DNA of 64,000 nt from Rummeliibacillus sp044763875 (GTDB lineage: Bacteria > Bacillota > Bacilli > Bacillales_A > Planococcaceae): positions 372,001-436,000 of the forward strand of contig NZ_JBIWGZ010000004.1 in NCBI RefSeq assembly GCF_044763875.1, in the 5' to 3' direction. The position numbers and the translations under genes were made by a program. This document shows positions 19,440 to 28,167 of the stretch, in pieces (the first letter of the stretch is position 1; every line of letters begins with the position of its first letter). The notes under the pieces were generated by a model, which had not been told where the DNA came from, ran no database searches, and was given only the letters and a program-made list of their open reading frames with translations.

Positions 19440-19490
19440 ATTTTTCGTGCATTAATGACACGACTAGCAATGTAATTAACCGCAAAAAGA
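19440..19490 (-). repeat. Truncated copy of the 3' end of the 53-residue membrane protein gene
   Basis: 51 bases, 48 identical to 20204-20254, in the same orientation. On the minus strand it encodes the tail of the small membrane protein (FAVNYIASRVINARK). The two copies flank the HsmA-type gene. It may mark a past duplication or an insertion that split a gene pair. Confidence 0.75.
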
Positions 19491-19704
19491 TAATACCAAA
19501 TTTCACATTATTAAAGTACTAGATTATTGTTGTCTGGACTCCAGCATGTAGAAGTTAATTTCTATGTTGTTGTTCATCTGCTGTTCATATTTCTTTTTTA
19601 TAATAAGTCTGAGCAATAGGTGTATACATTTTTTTAGAGTATAAAGTATTACTTTTAAGGGAAAAAGACATTTAAATAATGCTATGAATCGGGTGATTAT
19701 TGAA

Positions 19705-20073
19705 ATGCTAATCTTTGCTACTATATTTATTACAGCAGCACTAGTTTTTTATTCTGTAGGAGTATGGGCAGAAAAAATTCAAAAAACATTAAAGTTATGG
19801 CATGTGATTATTTTTTGGATAGGCTTAATATGCGATACACTTGGAACTACCATGATGGAAAAAATGGCCACAGAAGGATCTCTATTTAGTTTTCATGGCA
19901 TAACAGGTTTATTAGCAATCTTATTAATGTTATTTCATGCAATTTGGGCCTCTATTGTATTGGTAAAAAAAGACTCAAATATGATGAGAAAATTCCATAA
20001 GTTTAGTATATTAGTATGGTTCATTTGGTTAATTCCTTATATATCTGGAATGATATATGGAATGACCAACTAA
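19705..20073 (+). CDS. HsmA-like (TIGR03987-type) membrane protein
   Basis: 122 residues with four membrane helices: MLIFATIFITAALVFYSVGV, WHVIIFWIGLICDTLGTTMM, FHGITGLLAILLMLFHAIWASIV and FSILVWFIWLIPYISGMI. The pattern with DTxGTTMM and the FHxITG/HAIWA histidines matches the HsmA/TIGR03987 family, whose function is poorly known. ATG 19705 follows GGGTGA and fits the family N-terminus; an upstream ATG at 19684 lacks a binding site. It sits between two near-identical 51-base repeats and is opposite in strand to the ABC operon downstream. Confidence 0.75.
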   Translation: MLIFATIFITAALVFYSVGVWAEKIQKTLKLWHVIIFWIGLICDTLGTTMMEKMATEGSLFSFHGITGLLAILLMLFHAIWASIVLVKKDSNMMRKFHKFSILVWFIWLIPYISGMIYGMTN

Positions 20074-20163
20074 TTTTAATAACAGTAAGGATAAATTTAT
20101 ATTGCCCTTTTATATGCATTTACTGTTGTTGTGAACGTAACATTTTAAAAGTAAGCGTCAAAT

Positions 20164-20190
20164 AGCGCCCACGTGTTTTTCGTGAGCGCT
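20164..20190. terminator. Hairpin between convergent HsmA gene and ABC operon
   Basis: AGCGCCCACG/CGTGAGCGCT, 10-base stem with one C-A mismatch and a 7-base loop. U tracts are weak on both sides, so its efficiency is doubtful. Confidence 0.5.
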
Positions 20191-20193
20191 TTG

Positions 20194-20355
20194 CTATATA
20201 CTTATTTTTCGTGCATTTATAACACGACTAGCAATGTAATTAACTGCAAAAAGAATCAAAAGAACAAAAATGGGACCAATCTTATCGTTCATTTTCCATG
20301 CTAAGTAAAAGTAGCCGAATATAATTGCGACTGTTAAGATAAGATATTTTCCCAC
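20194..20355 (-). CDS. 53-residue membrane protein coupled to the ABC transporter
   Basis: Too short to be caught by most gene finders. It starts GTG, overlapping the ABC ATPase stop (TAGTG), and reads MGKYLILTVAIIFGYFYLAW, a polar KMNDKIGP turn, then IFVLLILFAVNYIASRVINA and a basic end. That is two membrane helices with a short loop. Overlap with the ATPase gene implies co-translation and a possible accessory role in the exporter. A degraded copy of its 3' end lies at 19440-19490. No family name recognised. Confidence 0.7.
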   Translation of the reverse strand: MGKYLILTVAIIFGYFYLAWKMNDKIGPIFVLLILFAVNYIASRVINARKISI

Positions 20356-21254
20356 TACTGTGCCACCTCATTTTGTAAGAATATATCTTCTAATGTTTTC
20401 TCGTGCTGTATGACGCTATAAATATCATAGCCTTTAAGTACGAGTTGACGAATACAATGCCCAATTTCCTCTTGTTGTTTTACGAAAATACGTAAATGTT
20501 GCTTATCTATTTGATGTGGAGGTAATGTAATTGTGGCCAAGTCTTCTTTTTTAAGAGGGTGGTTTAATGTTATTTCAACTTGAATTTTATTTTGTGATTG
20601 TGCACGCAGCTCTTCCATCGTTCCAATGACACTAATTCGTCCATCTTTTAAAATTGCAATACGATGACTTAGCATTTCTAGTTCATTTAAATTATGCGAT
20701 GTGATGAAGATGGTCTTTCCTTGACTTGCCAATTTTTTTACGAGATCTCGCATATGAATTGCTGATTCAGCGTCTAGCCCAGATGTGGGTTCATCTAAAA
20801 TAATAAATTCAGGATCGGCGATTAGTGCTTGTGCAACTCCAAGCTTCTTTTTCATGCCAAACGAAAAGTTTTTCACCTTTTTTCCTTTATCCTTTAAAAG
20901 TCCTACTAATGCAAGTTTTTCATCGATATCCTTTTGTTGAATTTTGATTTTTTGTATTTTTGCAAAGAATTTTAAATGTTGATTAGCACTCCAGTCTCCA
21001 TAGAAATTATCTACATCTGGGAAAACGCCTATTTTATGTTTGACTTTATCTAAGGGTTTTCCAAGAATGCGGAAATCGCCATTTGTTTGATGAATAACTC
21101 CTGTTAAAATATTAATCAACGTACTTTTTCCGGCACCATTTCTCCCGAGAAAGCCGAAGATTTCTCCTTTATTAATAGAGAAAGAAACTCCTTTTAAGAC
21201 ATCTATAGGTCCAAATGATTTTGTTATATCTGTCATTACTAAAACGTTACTCAT
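20355..21254 (-). CDS. ABC transporter ATP-binding protein
   Basis: 299-residue ATPase that powers the ABC-2 type permease encoded just upstream. Walker A GRNGAGKST lies near 38-46. The signature region reads FSFGMKKKLGVAQAL rather than LSGGQ, as in many bacitracin/Nod-type exporters. Walker B is FIILDEPTSGLD, and the switch His is in TSHNLNEL. The C-terminal ~90 residues form an extra domain typical of CcmA-like exporter ATPases. ATG overlaps the permease stop (TAATG) and its stop overlaps the small membrane protein start, so three genes are translationally coupled. Substrate unknown. Confidence 0.93.
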   Translation of the reverse strand: MSNVLVMTDITKSFGPIDVLKGVSFSINKGEIFGFLGRNGAGKSTLINILTGVIHQTNGDFRILGKPLDKVKHKIGVFPDVDNFYGDWSANQHLKFFAKIQKIKIQQKDIDEKLALVGLLKDKGKKVKNFSFGMKKKLGVAQALIADPEFIILDEPTSGLDAESAIHMRDLVKKLASQGKTIFITSHNLNELEMLSHRIAILKDGRISVIGTMEELRAQSQNKIQVEITLNHPLKKEDLATITLPPHQIDKQHLRIFVKQQEEIGHCIRQLVLKGYDIYSVIQHEKTLEDIFLQNEVAQ

Positions 21255-21931
21255 TAATAATCACCTCGTTTAAAATGCCATATACTAACGGATACAAAAA
21301 TAAGACCCATGATCAGCGGAATAAGCACAAGGCCATTTTCTTTTATTTGATATTGGTAGGGAAGCAATAGTTTAAATGGTTTTAACCAAGTTTTTTCTGA
21401 GAACATGCTCCACATCCCAATAATAGGTATTACAAAGCTAACTGCTAGTCCAAGTAGCATTGACATACTCGTTGTTTTTGCCAATGTAGAAATTAATAAG
21501 CAAAGCCCAATGGCAAAAATAAGGAAGCTATACAACTGTAAGAATGTAAACCAAAGAAAGTCCTTCGCAAAAAAAGACACAATAGTGATTGAAATTCCAA
21601 GAGAAAATAACCAAAAAGCTGCAACACCTAAAAACTTACCTAAAATAATATTTGTACGTGAAGTTTTGGTTATAAGAAATCGAATTGTTTTCGTAGATGT
21701 TTCACGACTCATTAAATCATGGGATAGCATGAGAACAAATAGAAATCCAAATACTAAAATAAGAAGTCTTGTGGCAGACACATAATTATTTGTATCCGCA
21801 CCGAAACCAACGAGGTTTCTTGAAACAAATTTACTCATAAAATACGACGTTAGAACTAATAGTGAAATGATAAATAATGATTTAAAACTTTTCGTCATCT
21901 CGATAAATTCTTTTTTAGCAATAGCAATCAT
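21254..21931 (-). CDS. ABC-2 type transporter permease
   Basis: 225 residues with six hydrophobic segments. It starts MIAIAKKEFIEMTKSFKSLF, the amphipathic elbow helix typical of NatB/YhaP-like permeases. A conserved cytosolic turn reads SHDLMSRETSTKTIRFLITK. It is the first gene of the permease-ATPase-small membrane protein operon. AAGGAT lies 7 bases before the ATG. It exports an unknown compound; pairing with a CcmA-like ATPase suggests drug, peptide or lipid export. Confidence 0.88.
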   Translation of the reverse strand: MIAIAKKEFIEMTKSFKSLFIISLLVLTSYFMSKFVSRNLVGFGADTNNYVSATRLLILVFGFLFVLMLSHDLMSRETSTKTIRFLITKTSRTNIILGKFLGVAAFWLFSLGISITIVSFFAKDFLWFTFLQLYSFLIFAIGLCLLISTLAKTTSMSMLLGLAVSFVIPIIGMWSMFSEKTWLKPFKLLLPYQYQIKENGLVLIPLIMGLIFVSVSIWHFKRGDY

Positions 21932-22299
21932 AATTCAATCCTTCTTTCTTAAAGTGTATTAAGTAATGAGATATTTTTAACTTCATGTTATTTATGTTTA
22001 CTGGGTGACTTGTTCCGCTTATCTCAATGATAAAAGACGTAACAAACTTTTCTAATTCAATACCGGTTAATTTTATAGTGGTATTAAATAAGATGAATGT
22101 GTTCGGAAAAAGAAATAATTACTCAATTTCTTTTCTAGCTCTGAAAGCAAGATTTTTACAATTTGTCGACATGAGGTACCAATATACCTTCTCTACCTAT
22201 TGTAAGGGAGTTTTTTAGTCTAGATAAAAATATTCATAAACGTTTAGAAATGAAGCATGAACGTAATTTGACATTAATAGATTCCATTTAATCTGTAAT
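21932..22299. other. Intergenic, promoter side of ABC operon
   Basis: No convincing gene: a 63-codon open frame (22027-22218) has no binding site and no family features. TTAATAGATTCCATTTAAT near 22273-22292 also occurs near 10528-10547, so the element that starts here may have a fixed left flank. Confidence 0.4.
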
Positions 22300-22520
22300 T
22301 AATCCCGCATTAACGGGCAGTATTACTCTCACCACAAAATTCAGTGAAAGCAAAGAAGTTTGGTGGGAGATAAACTGCCCTTAAAAGCCAGAATTAATGA
22401 ACACAGACATTGCCACGTCCTGTGGGCAATGTCTGTGTGACTCACATCCTGTGAGCCTCAACTAATAATCAGTGGGGGATGAAGAAAACTCCCACTGATT
22501 AGCGCCGTCTGTAGCGGAAC
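22300..22520. repeat. Palindrome-rich structured element (bcr/IS605-derived-like)
   Basis: About 220 bases made almost wholly of nested hairpins. An outer GGGCAGT (22315-22321) pairs with ACTGCCC (22374-22380). A perfect 14-bp stem lies at 22401-22414/22425-22438. A 5-bp hairpin lies at 22441-22455, and an 11-bp perfect stem at 22466-22476/22491-22501. The second and third hairpins share the top CAC-RTCCT-GTG. The form recalls the B. cereus bcr repeats and IS200/IS605-derived non-autonomous elements. No protein is encoded. It could act as DNA (mobile) or as RNA. Confidence 0.65.
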
Positions 22521-22620
22521 ATCCACATCTGAATAGTGAAAAGTTATTATGTTGAAATGTTCGTATTTAAAAAACGAAAATAGATTTATCAAATTGATTC
22601 AATAAAATAGGTATTTTTCG

Positions 22621-22680
22621 ATACGACTTAATCGAAATTATGTGTTATTTTCACATAGTTTTTGTTAAGTCGTATTTTTA
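22621..22680 (+). terminator. Large hairpin with U tract upstream of DUF2334 gene
   Basis: ATACGACTTAA (22621-22631) pairs perfectly with TTAAGTCGTAT (22665-22675), followed by TTTTATTTT. Inside is a second stem TATGTG/CACATA. As a terminator 120 bases before a gene with nothing upstream, it may be an attenuator for 22800-25971, or the end of the preceding repeat element. Confidence 0.55.
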
Positions 22681-22799
22681 TTTTGATCACTTCACGAATT
22701 TAAGAGTATTGCACTTTAGAATGATTAATTTATTCAAATGAGGGAATAGTACTTAATGTAAGAATGTTTGAAATATATGGAGCTGGAGGAGAATAAGGC

Positions 22800-24704
22800 T
22801 TGAAGAGTAAGTTTTGGAAATGGGTAGGCATTATTGCGGCTTCCGTAATTGTTGCAGTTTCTGTGCTACTATACCAAATTACTTTTACAGGAGCGAACAT
22901 CTATCCAAACACAAAAAAGCGACATGCGATGATTCGACTAGAAGATATCGGGCCTGGTGGTGTATATGGTAGTTTGGAAGGTTTAGGAAAATTAAGAGCC
23001 GTTATGGAATACATTCAGACGAAGGATATACCTTATCATATGGCCGTTATTCCAAGATGGATAAGTGTTGAAGTGGATGGAACATGGAGAGAAAGAGGAA
23101 TAGATGACCCTAATCCCGATACCGTTGTGAGTAATTTTATCAGATTACTACAAGAAGGTGAGAAACGGGGCGCTATCCTGGGGATGCATGGCTACAGTCA
23201 TCAATTTGGAGATTCCACCAAGCCTAATGACAATCAGAATTCTGGAATTGGCAATGAGTTTAAAGTGAATGGGGCACCTGAAACGAAGGAAAGTTCGTAT
23301 GCAGCTGAACGAATTACTAAAAGTATTGCTGCGTTTGATCAAGTTGGCTTACAACCGAAGTTTTGGGAAACTCCCCATTATCATGACACCAGAGTTCAGG
23401 AGAAGGTGTTCCGTTCCTTCATAGGTATCCTGTATCAGCCTGATTTATTTTCCCTTCGTTCTCTTAAGGATATAAATGTTTACGATACTACGAATTCTTA
23501 TGGTCAGAGCAGTTTAGGGTCTATTTATGTGCCTGCACCTTACAGTTATGTTAAGGACGAAAAATCAGTGGACCGGATCTTAGCAAAAGCGGCTAATGAC
23601 GATGGTCTAGCTTCTTTATACTTTCATCCATTTTTGGAGTTCCCTTATTTGGAGGAACAGCTGGGAGCGGATGGAAAGCAGTTGATAAGGGATGGGTTAC
23701 CAGTTTTCAAATATAAGGATGATGGCCCAAGATCGAATCTTCATCGGCTGTTGGATGGTTTCGAAAAAGAGGGCTATCGCTGGATGTCACTCCATGATAT
23801 TGTGCCGTATACTCCGGCTCATCGTGTGACGATGCCTCCCAGTACATCACCTCAGAAAGTATTATTGGGAGATGTAACCGGACATGGGCATGCGGATGTG
23901 ATTGTAGTCGAAAAGCATCGTGTGCTGGTGATACCTCAATCATATAAACTTCCCCGTAATCGTCCTCAGCATGCCTCTCAAGTATGGTTGAAGCACACCT
24001 TTACAGATGAAGAAGAGCTTATCCTTTCTGATTGGAACAGTGATGGAAAGCGGGACTTGATTAGCTACAACAAAAAAACAGGAGAGCTCCGGATTTTTTT
24101 TGCAGGGGAAGGTCAGTTTTTAGCTCCTATATTACTTGGTAAGCTGCCTTCTGGGCTTCAATCCTTAGAGGAAATCCAATCAGAAAAAGGAAAAGGGATG
24201 ATTGCCACACAAAAAGGGCATATTAAACTTATTCATCTTGTAAATAATAAACTTGTCTTAAGTACGGTACAGTCTCCTTTTCCTAAGGATTCGAATTTAT
24301 ACATAGGACGGTTTGAGAGCTCTTATCAAAACGACATCCTTTGTGTATCAAGTAAAGACCAACAAGTATCTATTCGCTATTATCAGGGGAATGGCCAATA
24401 TACGAAGTCTAAACCAATCAAAGGGATTAGCTTAAACCCAAGAGATCAATTACTTGTAGGCGATCCGAATGGAGATGGAAAAAGCGATTTAATCGTTTAT
24501 AATTCGGAGACTGGTGTATGGCAAGTGTACGAGAACAAGGGGAATAGTCGGTTTGTTCCGCTAGATAATAGCTTTGGTCCATGGGCTCATGGAAGTGGGC
24601 GAATCGGATTTGTTGCCGACTTTGATGGCAATGGAAAAACAGATATTGGATCCTACGATTATACAGGGCAATTATTAGACATCGCTCTGTCTTTTCGAAA
24701 GTGA
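22800..24704 (+). CDS. DUF2334 polysaccharide-deacetylase-like protein with FG-GAP repeats
   Basis: 634 residues. An N-terminal membrane anchor (about 5-28) precedes an extracellular DUF2334 domain (about 40-350), a deacetylase-like fold: RLEDIGPGG, then HMAVIPRW, GMHGYSHQFG and ETPHYHDT, which supply the expected Asp/His residues. The C-terminal ~260 residues hold FG-GAP/VCBS repeats: GDVTGHGHADVIV, DWNSDGKRDLISY, GDPNGDGKSDLIVY, ADFDGNGKTDIGSY. These are Ca-binding beta-propeller blades. TTG 22800 follows GGAGGAG by 9 bases. It is co-directional with a glycosyltransferase 28 bases on, similar in logic to PgaB/PgaC poly-N-acetylglucosamine systems (inference). Confidence 0.85.
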   Translation: MKSKFWKWVGIIAASVIVAVSVLLYQITFTGANIYPNTKKRHAMIRLEDIGPGGVYGSLEGLGKLRAVMEYIQTKDIPYHMAVIPRWISVEVDGTWRERGIDDPNPDTVVSNFIRLLQEGEKRGAILGMHGYSHQFGDSTKPNDNQNSGIGNEFKVNGAPETKESSYAAERITKSIAAFDQVGLQPKFWETPHYHDTRVQEKVFRSFIGILYQPDLFSLRSLKDINVYDTTNSYGQSSLGSIYVPAPYSYVKDEKSVDRILAKAANDDGLASLYFHPFLEFPYLEEQLGADGKQLIRDGLPVFKYKDDGPRSNLHRLLDGFEKEGYRWMSLHDIVPYTPAHRVTMPPSTSPQKVLLGDVTGHGHADVIVVEKHRVLVIPQSYKLPRNRPQHASQVWLKHTFTDEEELILSDWNSDGKRDLISYNKKTGELRIFFAGEGQFLAPILLGKLPSGLQSLEEIQSEKGKGMIATQKGHIKLIHLVNNKLVLSTVQSPFPKDSNLYIGRFESSYQNDILCVSSKDQQVSIRYYQGNGQYTKSKPIKGISLNPRDQLLVGDPNGDGKSDLIVYNSETGVWQVYENKGNSRFVPLDNSFGPWAHGSGRIGFVADFDGNGKTDIGSYDYTGQLLDIALSFRK

Positions 24705-24732
24705 GAATCCTTAATATCGAAAGGAAGAACTT

Positions 24733-25971
24733 ATGCATCTATTTTTCATAATAATTGCTGACATATTGCAAGTGATTATTTTTTCCATTACTATTTTTCA
24801 ATTTATAATCAGTTTAGCTGGTTATAAAAAGGGGAAAGAGGATACAGAAGTGAAGCACTCACCAGAAAAGTCATTTGCCATCCTTGTTGCGGCACATAAT
24901 GAGGAGAAGGTGATTGCCCCACTCCTAGATAACCTCAACAACTTGGACTACCCGAAAGAATTGTATGAGGTATTCGTCATCTGTGATAACTGTACAGACC
25001 GCACCGCACAGATTTCGATTGAGCATGGAGTTCATGCAATGGAGAGGTTTGATGATGTTCAAAAGGGAAAAGGATTCGCAGTTGAGTGGATGCTAAATCA
25101 ACTATGGAAAAGGGAGCGACAGTTCGATGCTGTTGTCATATTTGATGCTGACAATTTAGTTAGCGGAAACTTTTTACATGAGATGAATAACAAGTTACTA
25201 AATGGTTATAGAGTGATACAAGGCTACGTAGAAACGAAAAACCCATATGATTCATGGGTTACACTTTCGTATGCGATTAGTTATTGGTTCATGAATAAGA
25301 TGTGGCAACAGGCTAGGCAAAATTGGGGGATGCCGAACACCTTGGCTGGAACAGGAATGTGCTTCGATTCTGATTTACTCAAGGAGATGGGGTGGAATGC
25401 AACATCACTTACGGAGGATGTAGAATTTACGGCGCGTTGCGTTCTCAAAGGAATCTATCCCACATGGGCTAATGATGCGATTATTTATGATGAAAAGCCC
25501 ATCACACTTAGGAGCTCATTTAGGCAGCGGGTACGTTGGATTAGGGGACATACTGAATGCGCAATGAGATATATGAAGCCGCTTTTAAGCCATGCTGTTA
25601 GAACACGTAATTTTTCTGAATTTGATGCGGCTTTGTACTTATTCCAGCCTATTCGGTTCTTGTTCGTTGCAGCGGTGTGGGTCATGACCTATTTGCAATT
25701 AGGAACTCCTTTATATACTCACTTTCCCTTTTTAAAAATAGTTCCCGACTGGGCTTGGATTGCGTTAAACATCGCCTTATTTTTGCAATTCCCCTTAGTC
25801 ATGCTGTTAGAGAAAAGACCTTTGAAATCTTATTGGGGGCTCATACTTTTTCCAGTGTTCCAATTCTCATGGTTCCCGATTACTTTAATAGGAGTATTCA
25901 CAAGTAAGAATAAAGCTTGGCACCATACAGTCCATACACGTTCTATTCGATTTGAGGATATGAAGGAATGA
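24733..25971 (+). CDS. Membrane family 2 glycosyltransferase
   Basis: 412-residue processive-type GT2 related to PgaC/cellulose synthases. One N-terminal helix (about 5-27) precedes the GT-A domain: CDNCTDRTA, the DxD motif in IFDADN, TEDVEFTARC, and the QRVRW (Q-x2-RW type) motif that marks processive enzymes. Three C-terminal helices lie at about 295-390. It should polymerise and export a polysaccharide from a UDP-sugar at the membrane. Co-transcribed with the DUF2334/FG-GAP protein, which may modify the chain outside. AAGGAAG precedes ATG 24733. The sugar cannot be read from sequence. Confidence 0.9.
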   Translation: MHLFFIIIADILQVIIFSITIFQFIISLAGYKKGKEDTEVKHSPEKSFAILVAAHNEEKVIAPLLDNLNNLDYPKELYEVFVICDNCTDRTAQISIEHGVHAMERFDDVQKGKGFAVEWMLNQLWKRERQFDAVVIFDADNLVSGNFLHEMNNKLLNGYRVIQGYVETKNPYDSWVTLSYAISYWFMNKMWQQARQNWGMPNTLAGTGMCFDSDLLKEMGWNATSLTEDVEFTARCVLKGIYPTWANDAIIYDEKPITLRSSFRQRVRWIRGHTECAMRYMKPLLSHAVRTRNFSEFDAALYLFQPIRFLFVAAVWVMTYLQLGTPLYTHFPFLKIVPDWAWIALNIALFLQFPLVMLLEKRPLKSYWGLILFPVFQFSWFPITLIGVFTSKNKAWHHTVHTRSIRFEDMKE

Positions 25972-26034
25972 TGATAAGAGAAAAAGCACAACACTGTTTC
26001 AAAACAACAGCGGGAGGGCATGTGTTCTTTGGGA

Positions 26035-26158
26035 TTTGAGAGTTTATTCGCTCTTTAAAGGGGTTTATTCTCTCTTTCAACAGATTCATTCGCTTCTTCA
26101 AGTGCTTTATTCGCTCTTTTTGTAATTGTATTCGCCCTCTAAGCATTTTAAGTCCTCG
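26035..26158. repeat. 124-bp repeat A, internal TTATTCGCTCTTT iterations
   Basis: A 124-base segment matched by an equally long copy at 28165-28288 in the same orientation. Each consists of about five degenerate iterations of a unit near TTATTCGCTCTTT with a 20-27 base period. On the minus strand copy A gives an open repeat peptide (KERINPFKERIN-like), but copy B has a stop there, so it is not a conserved gene. The two copies bracket the DUF47-Pit operon. Confidence 0.75.
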
Positions 26159-26235
26159 AAAAAAAGGATTAGAGAAACTGTGAGGCAATAGAAGATGTGA
26201 ATCGAGAAATAATCATTATCGTAGCCGATAGAATT

Positions 26236-26275
26236 CAAAAAAGATGCTGCCTGCAAAATACAGAACAGCATCTTC
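26236..26275 (-). terminator. Terminator of the Pit-DUF47 operon
   Basis: On the minus strand AAGATGCTG pairs with CAGCATCTT over a ~16-base loop, followed by TTTTT. Confidence 0.8.
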
Positions 26276-26300
26276 TTTGCTTTGGTAAAAAAATTCCTTC

Positions 26301-26918
26301 TTATATCATCCTAACGCAGATTCTATGGTAAATATCCACCGTATCACCCAATAATATAGCTGCTTCTTTTAAAACATCATATACTTCTTTATATTTTAAA
26401 ATGGTAATAGAATCATTGTTTGTAAAGAGCTCTGCCAGTCCTGAAATGTAGATATCTTCCATCGATTGTTGAGCTATTCTAATTTTTGCAATTCTGCTTT
26501 GGCATTCATCAGGTTTTTTCTCCAAAATTAATATTGCGTCACTAAGTTCTAACGCGCCCTGACTTAATAAACTTGTCATTTCTATGATTGTAGAGTCCGC
26601 TTCGATGTTTAAAGCCTTAATGGTCTTAAATATAGATATGGAGCAGTCACTAATTTTGTTCATCGCAACAGAAATGGAATAGAGATCTTGTCTGTCAAAT
26701 GGGGTTGCAAATGCTTCCACAAGGTCATGTTCAAGCTGAAACCGTATGTTATCAGCTTCTTTTTTCTTATTAAGTAAATCATCAGATTCACCTTTGACCT
26801 TAATCCAATTGTCCAAAGAATCAATGATTTCATAATTTGTTTTGCTCTGATTCAAAAGCATGGAATAGAAATCATACTTTTTAGGGAATATTTTATCCAA
26901 AAAATTATTATCACTCAT
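26301..26918 (-). CDS. DUF47 (PhoU-like) phosphate transport accessory protein
   Basis: 205-residue all-helical cytosolic protein of the DUF47/YkaA type. It begins MSDNNFLDKIFPKKYDFYSM and contains the acidic helices with EADNIRFQLEHDLVEAFATPFDRQDL, which carry the E/D-rich metal-binding motif shared with PhoU. Its gene overlaps the Pit stop (TAATG), and GGGAGG lies 8 bases before the ATG. An upstream in-frame ATG would run deep into pit and is rejected. Pit-DUF47 pairs are widespread; the DUF47 protein is thought to modulate the transporter. Confidence 0.9.
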   Translation of the reverse strand: MSDNNFLDKIFPKKYDFYSMLLNQSKTNYEIIDSLDNWIKVKGESDDLLNKKKEADNIRFQLEHDLVEAFATPFDRQDLYSISVAMNKISDCSISIFKTIKALNIEADSTIIEMTSLLSQGALELSDAILILEKKPDECQSRIAKIRIAQQSMEDIYISGLAELFTNNDSITILKYKEVYDVLKEAAILLGDTVDIYHRICVRMI

Positions 26919-27955
26919 TAAAAAATCCTCCCATTCATTAAAAAGTAGACAATAGCAGCAGCTATGGCAGAACATGGCATGGTGATAAACCAAGCTGTAA
27001 CTATTTCTTTACCAATTTTCCAGTTTACCATTCGATATTCGTCTGCTGAACCAACCCCCATAATACCACCTACAACCACATGTGTTGTAGAAACGGGTGC
27101 GCCAGTAAAAGTAGCGAGTAGGATTGAAGTTCCTGAAGAGAGCATTGAATTCAAGCTGTGAATTGGTCTTAAATCATATATTTTGTTTCCAATCGTCTTC
27201 ATGATTTTCCATCCACCTAAAGCAGTACCGATAAACATGACCAAGCCTACTGCTAATTTAATAAAAAGTGGAACACCATGTGAATTCACGATACCGGCAG
27301 ATATAAGTGCCAGTGAAATCAACCCGGTTATTTTCTGAGAATCATTTGATCCGTGGCTAAATGCCAGAGCAGCCGCCACAATCCACTGCAGCTTATTGAT
27401 CGTACCATTAATGCTGAATTTAGCATTTCTTAACAGCAGAGCAGATATTTTTTGAATCACAAATGCAATGACGAAGCCCAGGACAGGGGAAAGAATCAGT
27501 GAAACGATCACTTTCATAATCCCTACTAACTGGTGATTACCTGAAAAGAGCTCCGAAACTCCCCATAAAATGCTGTTAGGCCCATTTGCAATCCACGCAG
27601 CCCCAACAAGACCTCCAATAAGAGCATGGGTGGAACTGGATGGAATCCCGATTTTCCAAGTAATGAGATTCCAAACTACCGCACCGAAAATGGATGCGAT
27701 TAATATATGTATAAGATGAATCCCCGGAGAGATTTTAACGATTGCTGACACAGTATCAGCAACTTGATTTCCACTAAAAAGAACCCCTAGCGATCCAAAA
27801 ATTGCAACAATCAGTACCGCCTGAACTGGACTAGCAGCTTTGCAAGCAATCATCGTAGCAACAACCGAACTCGCATCATGCAATCCATTCGTCAGCGTAA
27901 AAATCAATGCAATAATAATTACAACAGCCAACAACCAATAGATTCCTGTTAACAC
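26918..27955 (-). CDS. pit: PiT-family inorganic phosphate transporter
   Basis: 345-residue integral membrane protein with about ten helices, importing phosphate with a cation. The PiT signature is duplicated: FTLTNGLHDASSVVATMIA in the N-terminal half and AALAFSHGSNDSQK in the second. SSSTHALIGGLVGAAW and APVSTTHVVVGGIMGVG are the paired S-T-H loops. GTG 27955 is chosen because AGGAGG lies 8 bases upstream; TTG 27958 is also possible. It is the first gene of a two-gene operon with DUF47. The operon is bracketed by the 124-bp repeats. Confidence 0.93.
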   Translation of the reverse strand: MLTGIYWLLAVVIIIALIFTLTNGLHDASSVVATMIACKAASPVQAVLIVAIFGSLGVLFSGNQVADTVSAIVKISPGIHLIHILIASIFGAVVWNLITWKIGIPSSSTHALIGGLVGAAWIANGPNSILWGVSELFSGNHQLVGIMKVIVSLILSPVLGFVIAFVIQKISALLLRNAKFSINGTINKLQWIVAAALAFSHGSNDSQKITGLISLALISAGIVNSHGVPLFIKLAVGLVMFIGTALGGWKIMKTIGNKIYDLRPIHSLNSMLSSGTSILLATFTGAPVSTTHVVVGGIMGVGSADEYRMVNWKIGKEIVTAWFITMPCSAIAAAIVYFLMNGRIF

Positions 27956-28140
27956 CAATTCTCCCTCCTTTTTTATCTATTTACATTATACTAATCAAAT
28001 GGTATTGAAATAAATAAGAATCTTACAAACGCTTGCTAAAGTTTCTTCTAACAATTCGAAGCAAGTGAAAGGGAAAGTTGATGGCATAGAGTAGGTTTTA
28101 GGCGTTGAAAGAGGACATGGGGGGATATGTTTGTTTTAGA

Positions 28141-28167
28141 GTATGGTGCCAGGCGCTCACAGAATTT
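28141..28167. repeat. Interspersed 27-base motif, copy 1
   Basis: GTATGGTGCCAGGCGCTCAC then AGAATTT. It is 26/27 identical to 47558-47584 and resembles 54557-54578. Here it runs straight into the 124-bp repeat B. Confidence 0.75.

Noticed and set aside
22027..22218. Plus-strand 63-codon ORF
   Set aside because: No binding site, no recognisable domain, lies in the ABC operon promoter region.
25943..26188. Minus-strand 81-codon ORF with repeated KERIN peptides
   Set aside because: It is the translation of the 124-bp repeat; the second copy has an in-frame stop, and there is no ribosome binding site.
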